From the NCBI GenBank assembly GCA_947303825.1, contig CAMYZK010000017.1:1-16854 (forward strand): a DNA stretch of 16,854 nucleotides. Direction: 5' to 3'. Each line of letters begins with the position of its first letter. Within the stretch, counting starts at the first letter, position 1. This stretch comes from an uncultured Prevotella sp. Lineage in GTDB: Bacteria > Bacteroidota > Bacteroidia > Bacteroidales > Bacteroidaceae. Made by a program: the position numbers and the translations under genes. The notes under the pieces were generated by a model. It was given only the letters and a program-made list of their open reading frames with translations. It searched no databases and was not told the origin of the DNA. Positions 16,001 through 16,854 of the stretch are shown here, piece after piece.

Positions 16001-16854
16001 CTGAGCAACAATGAGGAAGACAAGGTGAAGTCGATGGCCGACCATGACAACTGGCTACGCAACATCTCCTTCGACGGCGGCTCGAGCTATACCTACACCA
16101 GCAAGAATGACACCACTGAAACCTCGAAGGTGAGCTATTCGCACAATCTGGGATATATGCTGAAGCTTGGCTACAGTAGCAAGACCAGCGCCTTCGTCAC
16201 CTTCAAGAGCACGTTCTCCATGGACACCGAGAACGGATGGTCGCACTCCGATTCCGATACGGACAAGGAATACAACTATGCCGAGTTCGACTACATCTTC
16301 GACGATGGCAACAAGGGTGCCGACTTCTCCGTCGACATCTACAAGTCGAAGGCAGGATGGAGCGACATCTTCAGCCTCTTCGGCGGCCAGTCGTACAACC
16401 CCTACGAGGGCGAGGAGAAGACCAAGTACTTCGAGGAAGGACAGCACACGCTGAGCAACGGCACGGTGCGCATGGAGCAGCCCGACATCAAGGTCAGCCT
16501 CGATGGCCAGATAGCTGCCAAGGAGGCCACGCTCACCGACGTACCGGCGGGACAGACAGGGCAGTTCACCCTGCACCTATCAAACAACAGCACCACCACG
16601 CAGGGCTTCGACTTCAGCTACAACATCATGGTGCAGGAGATGGCCGACACGTTGGGACTGGAGATCCTGATGGACGGCGTTCCCGCCAATGGGCGCAGCA
16701 TCTTTGTGCCTGCCGGCGAGACGGTGAAGAAGATTATCACCGTGCGGCAGACCGACCAGAGCATCCTCGACTACGAAGGTGTGGAGATATGGTTCCTCTC
16801 GCAGTACCAACCCATCAAAATCAACGACAAGTGTAAGCTCAACGTACACTTCAA
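10010..16854 (+). CDS. Giant secreted multidomain protein (FN3-like, split LamG, GLUG-type beta-helix, carboxypeptidase-regulatory-like), 3' end beyond window
   Basis: One frame stays open for 2,281 codons from the ATG at 10010; I checked it at several points along its length. Signal peptide about 1-26 (ending SWA). Domains in order: an aromatic beta-rich region (27-325); FN3-like segments near 329, 464 and 555; a short carboxypeptidase-regulatory-like segment at 658 (GTITGHIAFGTG); the first half of a LamG-like domain (about 690-780, LTLQLWAKPD at 724); a GLUG-type beta-helix (about 785-1031, GTFDGNGHTL at 829, GGFVGWS at 944); the second LamG half (FTHVAAIYNG at 1090, YVDDIRLWRHALSEKELN at 1159); two carboxypeptidase-regulatory-like segments (1243 and 1307); and a long unassigned region with LRDPPG (1751) and GGQSYNPYEGEE (2125). 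A beta-rich domain begins near 2156. It is probably a surface adhesin or binding protein. A type IX secretion tail could lie past the edge but cannot be seen. Confidence 0.88.
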   Translation, partial: MKTNQLIRMMAVVLVALLAGTSPSWAWGYEDWDYDEGGGRYYFRSENHYYNDWNAGAVDAFRTQSTFSFADDRFAWEFEFRVLNPNIYIYNVALEGEVFVVTRDDVSHKMGTWKKTQSETSNPTWSVTDNSYGTFNVSKVGDGHSMKVKYSPKQRAFDDGVKCIVFKSHILYNYQNQKKWDSGWMQYEKPLDLAAVLGEETPMPRMTYEWKDDGNMVCTAKNMLNKFNNAYYSCQRYGLDLYYGNRRGDYDNLNPYNNLDRCVITDHYNGTMDAVFTTGASNDNTPPYTTPVFTKYFARTHVYPNGNKSVEEEFTQPYVYDVLKPFTYPATMSVEFDKWNKHTTIKWTRQNSVRANDWNNQPQDVACRFDGKWYVVRYEKDHPADYTLLGSKKGDDANLQMTDDDFEYEKDYVYRVLFIPTLLENKCKDHLTEAIPGENPDYTGSARLWKETALSTKLDMPIRLAQDRTYLTAVHLVWEYCVQPSGQNWTIEYSPAGENAWRVLDNSLNVDPDKSVASFDADGTVCDLMDYRVKTAYAGKEFYSNVITGSLPAGSYISEVKASTGTEEKTVVVKWKVTRADMTNDIYYRVLRRQIGTDEWTLVTDDIHGTASEYTYTDDRVMAGSYYEYTVEAYGAKCEDQLVKTDEVITPGFSQARGTITGHIAFGTGTAVTGVRVSLVKSSADEDTDQPQFLSRYIEGEGKGLQWMADSAKYAGVLNSGKNLTLQLWAKPDANGAAQMGLLNLPGTVEIGVKRIGDTSGYELQLPVEGDDRYLTVDGSFMIGSASDWKHFADLVNGGRNNLNAVMTADVNLSEALTMVGTSSHPYSGTFDGNGHTLTFNPVPFSEQYVAPFHCVGNATIRNLHVAGSISSSQKFAAGLIASLTENATTVIENCRSSVNVGSTVSGDATNGGFVANAGYCKQLTLRNCLFDGSLTGENSHSFGGFVGWSEEKVTVENSVFAPSSVTVKSDVCCTFARMRNASKLTLTNAYYTQSIGTEQGTSMSGHDLQTLASTLGASWSVLSDKLMPVLTTVAVQAATRKAYTVATVEKGNGTSQDSTAVYQLYAVDLTTATPKVKEFPSLTFSSSEFTHVAAIYNGSSKWTFYVGTDTLRTDEMTIDDSKWNTLQKVYDTSTAANTTPTMGFGGTNRVSGNAFKGYVDDIRLWRHALSEKELNANYTRILGGTEDGLMLYWPLDEGISVKRYAFDVARQDGIYQLNHPVVGVNATPSATVPNARYLALYGLTDAEGDYIIKGIPFQQGGTNYKLVPSMGSHEFNPNSRSMFISPTSLTANNIDFEDVSSFPMSGHIYYAGTNIPAEGIQFYIDGELVTANGEEKKTDANGYYQISVPIGWHYVQAKLGGHTMAAGGRFPTEKTFNFNRAVQHDFADSTLVNFVGRVGGGVRNDTLAVGFAESKNNIGMAIIQLKLNNESFSFNQLQGDPYTAATTQRTWDSDTTSIASRAWTGTDYDAKYIYIRTDSLTGEFSALLPPLKYITKSIRLVEKEKNPDIEFTTLPEIDMTNAMKELKDSLKQATELGDSVFHYYTYNSKMVQTHFSKPIVELSQPGSDPGVFGIAEYKGEDALGKFTVGNLWTKQDDGTIKYNYGFPIYNMGNTYRMTFFGYERYLNYDSGKPVEHIIPLNGQVLTIANEMSADQKVVYASDGTKPEYQPGQVYDLKDNQIVLDSVGRFTMQWSTGAPNVASPFTRHLGVTLVRNGRTYIPATLDAVVVGSLPMGNNFVTNGPSKVLMVLRDPPGAKSKTVWKRGTTTTTVETSANGGYGDEKFAYSTSTGVKTETHAGLGIMTLTLQNETTFDTNDGIHYKWNKESSNETSWAMTATQDISTSATKDYCGSKGDVFIGFSTNLLIGQCRKVGFFRDNESAPFELKENVAVSIGDSVTTNFMYSTYELEEVMMPKWKETRNNYLTQHFNTEDEAKAFVNNTNEVVYVTWLKEDDKDYGKKGTYLPVVPVSWDQKEEYVADDMVQWCNDQIDSWREVLSNNEEDKVKSMADHDNWLRNISFDGGSSYTYTSKNDTTETSKVSYSHNLGYMLKLGYSSKTSAFVTFKSTFSMDTENGWSHSDSDTDKEYNYAEFDYIFDDGNKGADFSVDIYKSKAGWSDIFSLFGGQSYNPYEGEEKTKYFEEGQHTLSNGTVRMEQPDIKVSLDGQIAAKEATLTDVPAGQTGQFTLHLSNNSTTTQGFDFSYNIMVQEMADTLGLEILMDGVPANGRSIFVPAGETVKKIITVRQTDQSILDYEGVEIWFLSQYQPIKINDKCKLNVHF

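Overview
The window looks like a chromosomal piece of a Bacteroidales bacterium, most likely Prevotella or a close relative. No ribosomal RNA or marker gene is present, so this rests on indirect signs. Four promoters fit the Bacteroidetes pattern (TTTG, about 20 bases, TAnnTTTGC). Start codons follow A-rich stretches rather than Shine-Dalgarno sites. The gene families also fit: paired glycine-lipid acyltransferases, a fimbrillin-like lipoprotein with an acidic stretch after the lipid-bearing cysteine, and stand-alone SusC-type N-terminal domains.

Left block, minus strand (1-4051): read right to left, a PlsC-like O-acyltransferase (glsA-like) and a GNAT/OlsB-family N-acyltransferase (glsB-like) lie 5 bases apart and probably make glycine lipids. 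After a 151-base spacer full of short tandem repeats come an SGNH-hydrolase-like protein with an N-terminal membrane anchor and an MBOAT membrane acyltransferase that runs off the left edge. The latter two resemble an AlgI/AlgJ- or DltB/DltD-type pair that O-acylates a cell-surface polymer. A divergent intergenic region (4052-4280) carries promoters for both directions.

Middle block, plus strand (4281-8650): a secreted protein with two WKD-type repeats is translationally coupled (ATGA overlap) to a small lipoprotein and followed by a strong hairpin. Next is a three-gene unit: two tandemly duplicated secreted proteins with a carboxypeptidase-regulatory-like domain, then a small outer-membrane beta-barrel. 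All three start with nearly the same signal-peptide sequence, and the two duplicates also share their upstream leader.

Right block, plus strand (8746-16854): a clear promoter precedes a 45-residue peptide with an LLAGSGG motif, a fimbrillin-like lipoprotein, and a giant secreted protein of more than 2,280 residues that runs off the right edge. The giant has FN3-like segments, a LamG-like domain apparently split by a GLUG-type beta-helix, and carboxypeptidase-regulatory-like domains. The tight spacing suggests one operon for a surface appendage or adhesin. This is the part most likely to hold something undescribed.
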